Shown in pieces: positions 16,310 to 25,958 of a stretch of 64,000 nt of DNA. The notes beneath the pieces are model-generated. The model had not been told where the DNA came from. It was given only the letters and a program-made list of their open reading frames with translations, and ran no database searches. The stretch spans positions 310,001 through 374,000 of the forward strand of contig NZ_OY764327.1 of assembly GCF_963668385.1 (NCBI RefSeq), given 5' to 3'. The stretch comes from an uncultured Carboxylicivirga sp. (lineage in GTDB: Bacteria; Bacteroidota; Bacteroidia; Bacteroidales; Marinilabiliaceae). How positions within the stretch are numbered: position 1 is the first letter of the stretch; every line of letters starts with the position of its first letter. The translations under genes and the position numbers were made by a program.

Positions 16310-17374
16310 ATGATTAAAAAGATAACTATAGTACTGTTGCTGGCAACCTTATTTATACCAGCCATACAAGCCCAAGATGATTACAAAGACACATTAAGCC
16401 TAATAATGCCCAATAATGTGCAAATAGATCAACTAGTGTACTATAAAAAACCTGAAAATATAGAAGTTCTAAAAGAATTTCAGTCGTACCTAAAAGACTT
16501 TTTAAACGACTTTAAAAAATTAGAGACTGATGGTTTGTCTGAGGATCATCCGGTTAAATTTACGTATAAAAGATCTTCAGGACAATTCGCTACCAACTCA
16601 TTAACATTTAGCGATTATCATACTCCTACAACAATTTTGTTTGCAAAAAATGAAACGGACATGCTAAACGACCAAAGTGTAACTAATGAGATACTTATTA
16701 AAAAACGAACACACTTGTTAGAGTTGGTACAAAATGAATATCCTTTTGAATTTAAAGCATTGGTTCATTTCAACAACATCGATCAATTAGAAGAACTTTT
16801 AGATTATAATTTTGAGGATATAACCAATAATCTCGAAACATTATTGGCAAAAGGAAAAAGAGATAGTAAAAAGAGAATAGCATTTACTGCTTTTGTTAAA
16901 ATTGATGATAACAAACAGCCCGAAATTTTACAAACGGCTTTTCTTCCGGGAAATAATGATGTTATTCAATTATCGGCCGGATCGGGAATGCAAGGAATTA
17001 AAGGCGACTGGCTGGGTAGTTTCAATGCTCAAGCTACGATGATATTAACACGTAAAGGCATTGATAAACACGCAATAAGTTTTTCGTACGAGTGGCTATA
17101 CAACTTTACAACACCTAACGAAAAATACATTAACGAATTTATCGACTTGGGATATGCTCATAACTTTTCGAAAAATCCCGACAAAGATAACTGGATGGGT
17201 ATATCGTTTGGCTTTATGACCAAGCGCAGAGGCGAATTCTTTAGTAATAACACTTACCGACTTGGATTAAACACTCGACTTAACAAGAATTTAGCAATTG
17301 GACCTCAAATGTATTTCAACGATTTTTTCAAAGATGTGTATCCGGGAGTTAACGTAACCATTACTCTACTATAA
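16310..17374 (+). CDS. Secreted hypothetical protein of the sigma/anti-sigma operon
   Basis: A 354-residue protein with a signal peptide (TIVLLLATLFIPAIQAQ, cleavage near residue 21). The N-terminal part is charged and helical. The C-terminal part has repeated amphipathic strands ending in hydrophobic residues (LAIGPQMYFNDFFKDVYPGVNVTITLL), so it may carry a small beta-structured envelope domain. No family recognised. It lies 17 bp after the anti-sigma-like gene and ends the operon at a strong terminator, so it is probably a structural or sensor partner of that system. Confidence 0.6.
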   Translation: MIKKITIVLLLATLFIPAIQAQDDYKDTLSLIMPNNVQIDQLVYYKKPENIEVLKEFQSYLKDFLNDFKKLETDGLSEDHPVKFTYKRSSGQFATNSLTFSDYHTPTTILFAKNETDMLNDQSVTNEILIKKRTHLLELVQNEYPFEFKALVHFNNIDQLEELLDYNFEDITNNLETLLAKGKRDSKKRIAFTAFVKIDDNKQPEILQTAFLPGNNDVIQLSAGSGMQGIKGDWLGSFNAQATMILTRKGIDKHAISFSYEWLYNFTTPNEKYINEFIDLGYAHNFSKNPDKDNWMGISFGFMTKRRGEFFSNNTYRLGLNTRLNKNLAIGPQMYFNDFFKDVYPGVNVTITLL

Positions 17375-17397
17375 ATTACAATTAGCCAAACAACCCA

Positions 17398-17440
17398 AAG
17401 CCTGAATCCGATCCGCAAAGATTAGATTCAGGCTTTTATT
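17398..17440 (+). terminator. Rho-independent terminator
   Basis: AAGCCTGAATC pairs with GATTCAGGCTT across a 16-nt loop, followed by TTTATTT. It ends the sigma/anti-sigma operon. Confidence 0.85.
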
Positions 17441-17509
17441 TCCTATCAAACAATACTCCTGGAAATTAGATAAATTTAAAATACAAAGCCAATACACTGT
17501 CATTTAGCA

Positions 17510-17541
17510 TTGTTATAAACAACACATTTTTATTAGTTTTG
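17510..17541 (+). promoter_or_regulatory. Promoter of the dipeptidyl peptidase gene
   Basis: TTG at 17510-17512, 21 bp, then TAGTTTTG at 17534-17541. A good match to the Bacteroidota promoter, 43 bp before the start codon. Confidence 0.55.
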
Positions 17542-17584
17542 ATCGCCCGTAACAATGTAAATTAATATCACAAAATAAAATACT

Positions 17585-19768
17585 ATGCGAAAGCTAATCT
17601 ATTTAATAGCTTTTCTGACATTACCACTATTGGTATTTGCACAGAAAAAAACAGTTACACTGGATGATTTTACCAAAAACGGAACTTTTTATGCCCGCTC
17701 GGTATATGGATTAACATCGATGAATGATGGTATTCATTTCACTACTTTGGAAGAAGGATCGAAAATTGAAAAATATGAATACAAAACAGGTAAAAAAGTT
17801 GCCACAATCATAGATTTAGCTGCAATAGAAGACTGCCCTGTTAAGAATATTCAAGGTTACGAACTTAATGCTGATGAAACCAAAGTTTTGTTTTATACCA
17901 ACAGTGAAAAAATATATCGTCACTCTTTCCGAGCCGATTATTACATCTATGACTTAGTTCATAAAGAATTAAATCCTCTATCGGAAAACGGAAAACAACA
18001 AGTGGCTTCATTCTCTCCCAATGGAGATATGGTCGCATTTGTTAGAGATAACAACCTTTTCTTGAAAAAATTAAAATTTGGAACCGAGAGCACCATCACC
18101 ACCGATGGAGAGTATAACTCTATTATTAACGGAGTTCCTGATTGGGTTTACGAAGAAGAATTCAGCTTTAACAAAGCCTACGATTGGTCGCCCAACAGCC
18201 AGGAAATTGCATTTATTCGTTTCGACGAATCGAAGGTAAAAGAATACTCTTTCCCTGTGTATAAAGGTTCGTTCCCTACACACGAAGAGAATGCTTTGTA
18301 TCCGGGCCAATATAAATTTAAATACCCAAAAGCAGGAGAAGATAATGCAGTGGTAAGTGTACATGTTTTTAATATTAAAAACCGTACTACTAAAACAATG
18401 GATACGGGCGAAGAAACCGACATTTACATTCCTCGCGTTCGATTTACTCATACCGAAGGCAAATTGGGAATTATGAAGCTTAACCGTCATCAAAACCAAT
18501 TTGATTTGATGATTGCCAACACTGCTTCGGGCATTTGCAATACAATATTCACCGATCGTAACCAATATTACATTGCTGAAGATGTACTTGATAATCTTCA
18601 GTTCACTGAAGACAATAAGTACTTTGTTTATGTTGGCGAGACAGATGGTTACAACCACATTTACCTATACACCATGGCAGGTGCTAAAGTTGCTCAGGTA
18701 ACAAAAGGCAAATGGGATGTAACCGAATATCTTGGTTACGATTCTAAGTCTAAACTATTCTACTATCAGGCAGCAGCAAAATCAGCACTTCAACGCGAAA
18801 TATATGCTGTACGAGCTGATGGTAAAAAGAAAATGATCTTGTCTGCTAAAGAAGGAACCAACAATGCATCGTTTAGCAAGGGATTTAAATATTACATCAA
18901 TTATTTCTCAAATGTAAATACACCTACATTGGTAACACTACATGATGGAACCGGCAAATTAGTAAGAACTTTAAAAGACAATGCCGATCTTAAAAAGCGC
19001 GTTGAAGATTATGAATTGAGTCCGAAAGAGTTCTTCACATTCAAAACATCCGAAGGTGTAGAATTGAACGGATGGATGGTTAAACCTCTTCATTTCGATG
19101 CCAATAAAGAATATCCACTATTGATGGTTCAATACAGTGGACCTAACTCGCAACAGGTGCTAGACCAATGGGGAATTGGATGGGAACAGTATTTAGCCGA
19201 GAATGGTTACATGGTTGCTTGTGTTGATCCCAGAGGAACAGGTGCACGTGGCGAAGCTTTTCGTAAATGCACTTACCTTCAATTGGGCGAAATTGAATCG
19301 CACGATCAGATTGAAGCTGCCAAATATTTTGGTAGTCTGCCTTATATTGATGCATCACGCATTGGTATTTGGGGATGGAGCTACGGAGGCTTTATGAGTG
19401 CTATGTGTTTAAGTAAATCAGATGTGTTTAAAATTGGTATTGCCGTGGCGCCGGTAACCAGCTATAAATTCTACGACAGCATTTATACCGAACGATATAT
19501 GCGTACTCCAAAAGAAAATCCTAAAGGATATGAAAATTGTCCACTAAACCTTGCCGAAAACCTAAAAGGACGATTATTCCTGATTCATGGAACTGCAGAT
19601 GACAATGTACACTTCCAGAATTCAATCGAATATGTCGATCGTTTGGTACAAGCAGGTGTTCAGTTTGATATGTTTACATACCCTAACCGTAATCATAGTA
19701 TTTATGGAGGAAACACCCGCTCTCACTTATACAAAATGAAAGCAGGTTATATCTTCCGTAATTTGTAG
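17585..19768 (+). CDS. Dipeptidyl peptidase IV (family S9B)
   Basis: A 727-residue exported peptidase with a signal peptide (residues 1-19, LPLLVFAQ). The N-terminal beta-propeller contains the substrate-binding double-Glu motif in NGVPDWVYEEEFSF. The C-terminal alpha/beta-hydrolase domain has the nucleophile motif GWSYGG (Ser599), Asp672 in HGTADDNVHF and His704 in NRNHSIYGG, a complete S9B triad at usual spacing. It removes X-Pro or X-Ala dipeptides from peptides in the periplasm, typical of asaccharolytic peptide use in Bacteroidota. Monocistronic, with its own promoter and a hairpin downstream. Confidence 0.95.
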   Translation: MRKLIYLIAFLTLPLLVFAQKKTVTLDDFTKNGTFYARSVYGLTSMNDGIHFTTLEEGSKIEKYEYKTGKKVATIIDLAAIEDCPVKNIQGYELNADETKVLFYTNSEKIYRHSFRADYYIYDLVHKELNPLSENGKQQVASFSPNGDMVAFVRDNNLFLKKLKFGTESTITTDGEYNSIINGVPDWVYEEEFSFNKAYDWSPNSQEIAFIRFDESKVKEYSFPVYKGSFPTHEENALYPGQYKFKYPKAGEDNAVVSVHVFNIKNRTTKTMDTGEETDIYIPRVRFTHTEGKLGIMKLNRHQNQFDLMIANTASGICNTIFTDRNQYYIAEDVLDNLQFTEDNKYFVYVGETDGYNHIYLYTMAGAKVAQVTKGKWDVTEYLGYDSKSKLFYYQAAAKSALQREIYAVRADGKKKMILSAKEGTNNASFSKGFKYYINYFSNVNTPTLVTLHDGTGKLVRTLKDNADLKKRVEDYELSPKEFFTFKTSEGVELNGWMVKPLHFDANKEYPLLMVQYSGPNSQQVLDQWGIGWEQYLAENGYMVACVDPRGTGARGEAFRKCTYLQLGEIESHDQIEAAKYFGSLPYIDASRIGIWGWSYGGFMSAMCLSKSDVFKIGIAVAPVTSYKFYDSIYTERYMRTPKENPKGYENCPLNLAENLKGRLFLIHGTADDNVHFQNSIEYVDRLVQAGVQFDMFTYPNRNHSIYGGNTRSHLYKMKAGYIFRNL

Positions 19769-19837
19769 GTTTAGACGTGTAGATTACTTTTCTTTTGAAC
19801 AAAGATAATTTTCAGCTCAAAACATAACGATATAAAA

Positions 19838-19867
19838 CGAACCGATTAGATGATTCTGATCGGTTCG
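19838..19867 (+). terminator. Terminator-like hairpin after the DPP IV gene
   Basis: CGAACCGAT pairs with ATCGGTTCG around a 12-nt loop. The following sequence is only moderately T-rich, so termination strength is uncertain. Confidence 0.6.
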
Positions 19868-19892
19868 TCCATTTAATTTCAAACTGAAATAG

Positions 19893-19900
19893 TATATTTG
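19893..19900 (+). promoter_or_regulatory. -7 box of the tRNA-Leu gene
   Basis: TATATTTG matches TAnnTTTG and ends 10 bp before the mature tRNA. No TTG lies at the expected -33 position. Confidence 0.45.
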
Positions 19901-19910
19901 CCTTCCGCAA

Positions 19911-19994
19911 GCCCAGTTGGCGGAATTGGTAGACGCGCTGGTTTCAGGGACCAGTGACCGCAAGGTCGTGAAGGTTCGAGTCCTTTACTGGGCA
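19911..19994 (+). tRNA. tRNA-Leu (anticodon CAG)
   Basis: An 84-nt class II tRNA. The acceptor GCCCAGT (19911-19917) pairs with ACTGGGC (19987-19993), with discriminator A. The D arm contains TTGGTAGACGC. The anticodon stem CTGGT/ACCAG encloses loop TTCAGGG, giving anticodon CAG. A long variable arm (GTGACCGCAAGGTCGT) and a T arm with GGTTCGAGTCC follow. CCA is not encoded. Confidence 0.97.
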
Positions 19995-20034
19995 CAACAA
20001 CTCCCGTTTGATTCAGTCGGGAGTTGTTGTTTTG
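19995..20034 (+). terminator. Terminator of the tRNA-Leu gene
   Basis: CAACAACTCCCG pairs with CGGGAGTTGTTG around a short loop and is followed by TTTTG. It directly abuts the tRNA 3' end. Confidence 0.8.
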
Positions 20035-20150
20035 TATATTCACGTTTTCGCTCAAATAATGACACAAACCAAGTTTGAATGCTAAAGTATTTACCTTATT
20101 TTCGTGCATAAAGGCATCTGGGCATTACCAGGCAATAGAAACATATACAA

Positions 20151-21014
20151 ATGAAAATTACTAAAGCACTGATCACAGCTGCAGGAAGTCACCAACGACA
20201 ACTTCCATTGCAAACTTTGATTGACCGCGATCGTAGCCAAAAGACGATTCTTGAAATATTGATTCACGAAATACAAAATGCTGGTATTTCAGAAATAGGG
20301 ATTGTGATACAAAAAGAAGATCGTGATCGTTTTGAGCAAGTATTAGATCAGTCGAAAATTTCAGGTGTTGAGTTTATTGCCCAGAAAGAACAAAAAGGCT
20401 ATGGACATGCCTTATTAAGCGCAGCTGATTTCCTAAATAATGAGTCTTTCCTTCACCTGGTTGGAGACCATTTGTATGTGCACCCCAAAGGGAAAAATGT
20501 TGCACGTGAATTAATTGATCTTGCAGAAAAAAACAATTGTTCCATTTCCACGGTACAGGCAACACGCGAAAACCAAATTGGTAACTACGGAAGCATTGGT
20601 GCTGAGCGTATTCAAGGCGAGAATTCGTTATTTAAGATTCGTGAAGTAAAAGAAAAACCAACTCCCACCTATGCCGAACAACATTTAATGGTATCTGGCA
20701 TCAGAACAGGTTATTATCTGTGTTTCTATGGAATGCATGTTTTCACTCCAACCATATTGGAAATATTACAAAATAAAGCAAATGCTAATCCCGACGCTGT
20801 GCTTGGCTTAAGTGAATCGTTAAATGAACTGGCAACTAAAAGTAAATATCTGGCATTAGAACAAAATCACCCTCGTTATGATGTAGGGCTTGACTATGGT
20901 CTGTTGAAAGCACAACTGGCATTGTCGCTATCAGGGAAAGATCGCGATTACCTTCTTTCAGAGTTGCTACAGTTTTTTATCGATAAGGATCTGAACCAAA
21001 ACAGAGGAAAATAA
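20151..21014 (+). CDS. GalU-like sugar nucleotidyltransferase with atypical signature
   Basis: A 287-residue NTP_transferase-fold protein. It starts ITKALITAAGSHQRQLPLQTLIDRDRSQKTILEILIHEIQNAG, aligned with the AAGxGTRxLPxTK block of GalU, but the Gly-Thr-Arg of the nucleotide loop is replaced by Ser-His-Gln-Arg. Later segments fit the family: QKEQKGYGHALLSA, HLVGDHLY (the usual Asp-Asp is Asp-His), GNYGSIGAE, REVKEKP and YDVGLDYGLLKAQLA. It may still be an active uridylyl- or guanylyltransferase, but the changes leave this open. Its stop overlaps the start of the fusion gene downstream (ATAATGG), so they are cotranslated and probably work together. Confidence 0.8.
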   Translation: MKITKALITAAGSHQRQLPLQTLIDRDRSQKTILEILIHEIQNAGISEIGIVIQKEDRDRFEQVLDQSKISGVEFIAQKEQKGYGHALLSAADFLNNESFLHLVGDHLYVHPKGKNVARELIDLAEKNNCSISTVQATRENQIGNYGSIGAERIQGENSLFKIREVKEKPTPTYAEQHLMVSGIRTGYYLCFYGMHVFTPTILEILQNKANANPDAVLGLSESLNELATKSKYLALEQNHPRYDVGLDYGLLKAQLALSLSGKDRDYLLSELLQFFIDKDLNQNRGK

Positions 21015-24000
21015 TGGGACAATTACTTTCAATCATCTGTTCTGAGAAACCTGAAATAAAGAACTTATCACTGGATAGTGTTTGTAATCAGCTAAGTTTG
21101 GAAGAATTGCTTTTGGAATGTGCCGATCTGGAACAGTTTCGCATTAACAATACCAACTTATATCATAAAGTTCGTGCACTGTTCTTTTTGTATGCTATTC
21201 ATCGTTTTCACATACCACAACGCCAACAAATCGATCAGCGCGCAATACTACCCTACACGGCATATGAACATATATTAAACCGTCGCTTCGAAGAAGCCAT
21301 TGCTATCATATTATCCATTCAGGAACTTGAAGGCCCCAACGAAGGACTTTCAAGTGCTTTGGCCGATGCTTATCACAAACTGGCTTTTCAAACCTTAGCC
21401 GATCAGGTTAAAAAGAGTGTTAAAACAACGGTAGGCAACAACTGGATGTTTAGAATTGGCCATCCGGAAGATCATCCTCTTAAATTGCACAAAAAATTAT
21501 TACAGGTGGATGAAGAAACTGGCATGTACCCTATTCTGCAAGAGAAAACAGCTGTGCGAATGGATTTATCTCATTCGTGTTGGAGTGATATCTTCTTTTT
21601 AGGGATGGACTATCCCGAAGGCGCCAAAGTATTAAACATATCAGTTGATTTGTGCATTGCCAATGAAGAAAAGCAACCTCAGCCTCCCATCGAAACATAT
21701 TTTCGGGTAATCAACGAACCAATTATTCGTTTGGTAAGTACAGATCTTGAAGCTTCTGCTGAAATTCATAATATTTCAGAAATATTTGATTTTGCCAAAG
21801 ACTATCTTGGCTTACTCAAAGCAGCCATTATTGCATCGGGACTTGTTCCTCCTGCAATGGAAGGAATCAATAGCCCGGTATCCACCTTACTCGACAGAGT
21901 TGTGGGGCCCGGCTTAGGACTTGAATTAGCAAGTAAAGTTAATAATATACCCAAAGGATCGCGTTTGGCCGTCTCAACCAACTTGCTTGCATCGCTTATC
22001 TCGTTATGCATGAAAGCCACGCAACAAACAGAAAACCTAACGGGTTCGCTTGAAGAAAGTGAAAGAAGATTAACTGCAGCCAAAGCTATCCTGGGCGAAT
22101 GGATTGGTGGTTCAGGAGGTGGTTGGCAAGACTCCGGTGGCGTATGGCCTGGAATAAAAATTATTGAAGGAGCCCCTGCCAACGAAAACGACCCTGAATT
22201 TGGAGTAAGTAAAGGTAAACTCTTACCCAATCACACAGTACTTCACGAGAATATAGTATCTAAAGAAACGCGACAAAAACTTCAGGATTCGCTTGTGATG
22301 GTGCATGGAGGAATGGCTCAAGACGTTGGCCCCATTCTTGAAATGGTTACTGAAAAGTACTTGCTACGTTCGGAGAAAGAGTGGCAGGCACGTTCCGAAG
22401 CACTGGAACTATTCGATCAGATTGTTGATAAGCTTAAAACCGGAAATATTCAGGAACTGGCACGATTAACCCATCAGAATTTCGATGGACCAATTCAAGC
22501 CATTATTCCGTGGGCAACAACTGCATATACCGAAAAACTAATTGCAAAGACTCAGGCTCATTATGGTGATGATTTTTGGGGTTTTTGGATGATGGGAGGA
22601 ATGTCGGGCGGTGGAATGGGCTTTATTTTTCATCCTGATAAAAAGAAAGAAGCCCAGGAGTGGTTACAAGCCACTCTTCTTGAAACCAAATATGAGCTTG
22701 AAGATGCGGTTCCTTTTGCCATGAATCCGGTTGTATACGATTTTAAGATTAACGAAAAAGGAACCTATTCTTATTTACTAACAGGTAGCAAAGCTCTACT
22801 TCCTGAGAATTACTACACCATTGTACTTCCGGCTTTATTGAAGCAAGAAATCAGCACATTACCAAAATACAGAAGAAAAGAACTGGAGGCCTTGTCTAAA
22901 TCAAGTAAGAAAAATATTTCTTACTCCAATTTAATATCCGGTTTGTTTGAACGTATGTTGCCTAGTTCGAAACAAGAACAACAGCAACAAAAAACGTTAA
23001 CTGAACTATTAAATAGCATTGGATTCAATCCTGATTTACACGAGCAGATCAAAGACAGTTTAAAATCGGGTAGTATTGGTTTAGCAAAAAACAGGTTGCG
23101 TCCCGATGTTAATATAACCGATACAAAGGCTACTAATTTAAGCGATATTGAAAAAGATCAGAGAGAGACAATACTATCTTTGGGAGAAAATGCGCTTAAA
23201 AATGGAGAGTTGGCAATTGTTAGTATGGCAGGCGGTATTGGTAGCCGATGGACCAAAGGAGCTGGCGTGGTTAAGTCTCTCCATCCATTTGTAAAGTTTA
23301 ATCAGACACACCGTAACTTTCTTGAGATTCATTTAGCTAAAAACAAACAGGTAGCTCAACAACACAAACATGTTTTACCTCACGTATTTACGACCAGCTA
23401 TTTAACTCATCAGGCACTTCAGAAGTATCTGGATAAGAATCAACCGGGAGACCATGTGTATTTATCCGTAGGGCAATTTATTGGCCTTCGACTTTATCCA
23501 ATGGAGCGCGATCTTCGTTTCCATTGGGAAGAAACCGTTCAACAAGTGCTGGATGATCAAGCGCAGAAGATGAAGGAAAGCTTGCAAAATGCATTAATAA
23601 ACTGGACCAAATCAAATGGAGAAGGCGAAGATTACACCGATAATATTCCCTCACAATGCATTCATCCGGTTGGGCACTGGTTCGAAATACCCAACTTAAT
23701 TCTGAATGGTACTTTATCAACATTGCTAAAAAAACATCCTAATCTCAAATACCTTTTACTTCATAACATTGATACTTTAGGTGCTAATGCCGATCCTCTG
23801 TTATTAGGTAATCATATTTTTAATAAAAGTGCCTTTTCTGTTGAAGTAATATCGCGCTGGGTTCACGATCGTGGTGGAGGTCTTGCCAATATCAATGAGA
23901 AAGATCAATTGATTGAAGGTTTAAGCTTACCAAACGAAGAGGTTGAATTTAACCTTAGCTACTATAACACTGGTACATTCTGGATTAGTATCGATCAATT

Positions 24001-24325
24001 ACTATCAGCTTTTGACCTCACCAGAGACGATTTAGAGGATACAACAAAAGTGAGAACTCAGATTATGGATTTGGCTCAACATATGCCTACCTACATCACT
24101 CTAAAAGAAGTTAAAAAACGTTGGGGTAAAGGTCAGGAAGATATTTATCCGGTAACCCAGTTTGAAAAGCTATGGGGAGATATGACCTCACTAAATAAAC
24201 TGCATACTCAGTTTATTCATGTTAGCCGACAAAGAGGACAACAACTAAAAGATGTTGCTCAACTAGATGCCTGGTTACGCGACGGCTCAGCCGATTATAT
24301 TAATCAGCTATGCGACTGGGAATAA
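21014..24325 (+). CDS. GHMP sugar kinase fused to a UDPGP-type pyrophosphorylase
   Basis: A 1103-residue fusion. After a helical N-terminal region (1-170), the middle (about 170-560) resembles Fkp-type L-fucokinases. It has NIPKGSRLAVSTNLLASL at about 310-328 (the GHMP phosphate loop, where fucokinase has GSGLGTSS), GGSGGGWQDSGG at about 365-376, and the glycine-rich GGMSGGGMGFIFHPD at about 528-541. The C-terminal part (about 700-1080) is of the UDPGP family, with SMAGGIGSRWTKGAG (about 736-750) and LLHNIDTLGANADP (about 913-926). The two activities together would convert a free sugar to sugar-1-phosphate and then NDP-sugar. The domain order is opposite to Fkp. The sugar is unknown. It overlaps the GalU-like gene and ends at a terminator. 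Confidence 0.82.
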   Translation: MGQLLSIICSEKPEIKNLSLDSVCNQLSLEELLLECADLEQFRINNTNLYHKVRALFFLYAIHRFHIPQRQQIDQRAILPYTAYEHILNRRFEEAIAIILSIQELEGPNEGLSSALADAYHKLAFQTLADQVKKSVKTTVGNNWMFRIGHPEDHPLKLHKKLLQVDEETGMYPILQEKTAVRMDLSHSCWSDIFFLGMDYPEGAKVLNISVDLCIANEEKQPQPPIETYFRVINEPIIRLVSTDLEASAEIHNISEIFDFAKDYLGLLKAAIIASGLVPPAMEGINSPVSTLLDRVVGPGLGLELASKVNNIPKGSRLAVSTNLLASLISLCMKATQQTENLTGSLEESERRLTAAKAILGEWIGGSGGGWQDSGGVWPGIKIIEGAPANENDPEFGVSKGKLLPNHTVLHENIVSKETRQKLQDSLVMVHGGMAQDVGPILEMVTEKYLLRSEKEWQARSEALELFDQIVDKLKTGNIQELARLTHQNFDGPIQAIIPWATTAYTEKLIAKTQAHYGDDFWGFWMMGGMSGGGMGFIFHPDKKKEAQEWLQATLLETKYELEDAVPFAMNPVVYDFKINEKGTYSYLLTGSKALLPENYYTIVLPALLKQEISTLPKYRRKELEALSKSSKKNISYSNLISGLFERMLPSSKQEQQQQKTLTELLNSIGFNPDLHEQIKDSLKSGSIGLAKNRLRPDVNITDTKATNLSDIEKDQRETILSLGENALKNGELAIVSMAGGIGSRWTKGAGVVKSLHPFVKFNQTHRNFLEIHLAKNKQVAQQHKHVLPHVFTTSYLTHQALQKYLDKNQPGDHVYLSVGQFIGLRLYPMERDLRFHWEETVQQVLDDQAQKMKESLQNALINWTKSNGEGEDYTDNIPSQCIHPVGHWFEIPNLILNGTLSTLLKKHPNLKYLLLHNIDTLGANADPLLLGNHIFNKSAFSVEVISRWVHDRGGGLANINEKDQLIEGLSLPNEEVEFNLSYYNTGTFWISIDQLLSAFDLTRDDLEDTTKVRTQIMDLAQHMPTYITLKEVKKRWGKGQEDIYPVTQFEKLWGDMTSLNKLHTQFIHVSRQRGQQLKDVAQLDAWLRDGSADYINQLCDWE

Positions 24326-24337
24326 TAAATACAAATA

Positions 24338-24380
24338 CACTACCCTTGAAAACTCTGTTATTTGGGGTAGTGATTTTTTA
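24338..24380 (+). terminator. Rho-independent terminator
   Basis: CACTACCC pairs with GGGTAGTG and is followed by A and seven T. It ends the kinase/pyrophosphorylase operon. Confidence 0.85.
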
Positions 24381-24679
24381 AAGTATTTCTTTCATCTTAT
24401 ACTTCTGCGTGTACAAGCAACTAAATTCATTACAACAGTACACCAATATTGCTCCTTTGACACAGACAATTACTATCAACAAACAGTTGTAAAAGTAGTA
24501 TTATTGCCATCCAACACAACAGAGTTGCAAACCTTATCATCTTCGAATAAAAAACCCGAAAGATATGCACCTGAAAAAATGATACGCATCTAATTGGTTT
24601 TAGATATGCATCTCGCGAACTTGAGATGCACATCTAAATTCCCCAAAACATAGTCAGTTGTTTGTCAATATCTTAAATA
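24381..24679. other. Intergenic spacer between convergent operons
   Basis: No convincing gene; the short ORFs here have no features of real proteins. A long dyad at 24601-24635 (TAGAT-at-GCATCTC, 8-nt loop, GAGATGC-ac-ATCTA) could be a weak terminator of the minus-strand operon that ends at 24680, but it has no T-run. Confidence 0.5.
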
Positions 24680-25789
24680 TTACACTTTAATAAATATCTT
24701 GCGTTTATAAAGAATCCAGCCAATAAACCAGAAGAAAATAATATGGGCCAAGCCAAATAAAAGTGAACCATTCATATTGTCTGCCAGTGGAACAAATACC
24801 TTTTCGTACAAGGCCTGATATCCACTCATCGTTTCCACTTTAACTGGATCGGAGAATTGGAAACTATACAAAAGATTCACCCAAATGCCAGATAATGCAT
24901 AAATAAACAATGGATTCATACCAAATACCACAAAAAAGGAAGTCCATTTTTTATATTCCTTGATGTCGATGATCCATATCAAAACAGCTAAGAAGATGGT
25001 ACCTAATCCGGCAGTATAAACCACATACGAACCTGTCCAGATGGGTTTATTGATGGGCCAAACAAAATCCCATAACCAACCTGCAGCGGTTAATACAGCT
25101 CCAACAATCAGCAGATGAAGTGGTAATTTTACTTTTTCGATGGTTTTAATGGATCGGCCCACCAGATAACCAATTAAGGTGGTAACCACAGCCGGTAAAG
25201 AACTTAGTAAACCCTCAGGATCAAAAGCTATTCCGAAACCATGATACATATGCTGTTCTCCAAAAATCCATTTGTCGATATTGGTCACAATATTTCCTTC
25301 GAGACTATATGGATCGGTTCCTCCAAAGAAATAAAGGATAGCCCAGTAAGCAAGCAGAATTGCTCCGCCTATATACTGTATGGTTCGGTATTTAAACGAA
25401 AGAACCAACACAGCACTGATTCCATAAACAATGGCAATACGTTGCAGGACTCCCATAATGCGCAATTCCGAAAAGTCGTGTCTCCACTGAGGAAATGAAT
25501 TCATAAATAAGCCAATGGCAAAGATGAGTACAGTACGTTTTGCTATTTTATACAACGATTGCTTATTGAGTTCGCTTCCGTACTTGGCAAAGGAGAAAAA
25601 CATAGAAACACCCATCACAAAAAGGAAGAATGGAAAAACCAGATCAGTTGGTGTACAGCCATTCCATTCCGAGTGCCGCAGCGGAGGATAAACATACGAC
25701 CAACTGCCGGGGGTATTCACTAATATCATACCGGCAATGGTAATGCCTCGTAATACATCGAGAGCTAAGTAACGCGGGGATTTTGTCAT
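24680..25789 (-). CDS. Membrane acyltransferase, HGSNAT/NagX-like (DUF5009)
   Basis: A 369-residue protein with about ten membrane helices. The N-terminus YLALDVLRGITIAGMILVNTPGSW and the loop RHSEWNGCTPTDLVFPFFLFVMGVSM, with the His-x5-Cys-x2-Thr-Asp block, are hallmarks of the heparan-alpha-glucosaminide N-acetyltransferase-like family (DUF5009). Bacterial NagX proteins of this type occur in GlcNAc/MurNAc use clusters and are thought to acetylate amino sugars across the inner membrane. Here it follows an AmpG-like permease in the peptidoglycan island, which supports that role. It is the last gene of the minus-strand operon. Confidence 0.85.
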   Translation of the reverse strand: MTKSPRYLALDVLRGITIAGMILVNTPGSWSYVYPPLRHSEWNGCTPTDLVFPFFLFVMGVSMFFSFAKYGSELNKQSLYKIAKRTVLIFAIGLFMNSFPQWRHDFSELRIMGVLQRIAIVYGISAVLVLSFKYRTIQYIGGAILLAYWAILYFFGGTDPYSLEGNIVTNIDKWIFGEQHMYHGFGIAFDPEGLLSSLPAVVTTLIGYLVGRSIKTIEKVKLPLHLLIVGAVLTAAGWLWDFVWPINKPIWTGSYVVYTAGLGTIFLAVLIWIIDIKEYKKWTSFFVVFGMNPLFIYALSGIWVNLLYSFQFSDPVKVETMSGYQALYEKVFVPLADNMNGSLLFGLAHIIFFWFIGWILYKRKIFIKV

Positions 25790-25819
25790 TTTAAATTGGG
25801 TTTAATTGTTATTAGCTAC

Positions 25820-25958
25820 TAGCCGCTAGCTGATGGCTGATAGCTTGTTTGTATTTTCACTATAATTTGTAGCATTGCTACTCTGTTATTAGAATTTTCA
25901 CCATTAAACATACATAAAATAAATGCAAAAAAGGCTAACAGCTAATAGCTAACGGCTA
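25820..25958. repeat. Inverted repeat of TAGC-type motif flanking the spacer
   Basis: A 25-nt arm (TAGCCGCTAGCTGATGGCTG and onward, 25820-25844) is about 80% complementary to 25934-25958. The right arm overlaps the final codons and stop of the permease gene. Low-complexity GCTA-rich inverted repeats of this kind occur in Bacteroidota spacers. Confidence 0.6.

Noticed and set aside
18071-18658. A long (195-codon) minus-strand ORF inside the DPP IV gene
   Set aside because: It is fully contained in a gene with an intact catalytic triad on the other strand; the length is a chance effect of codon bias.
19879-20109. A 76-codon minus-strand ORF
   Set aside because: It spans the tRNA-Leu gene and its terminator; it is a translation of the tRNA complement.
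24267-24593. A 108-codon plus-strand ORF after the kinase/pyrophosphorylase fusion
   Set aside because: It starts inside the fusion gene in another frame, crosses the terminator, and has no coding character.
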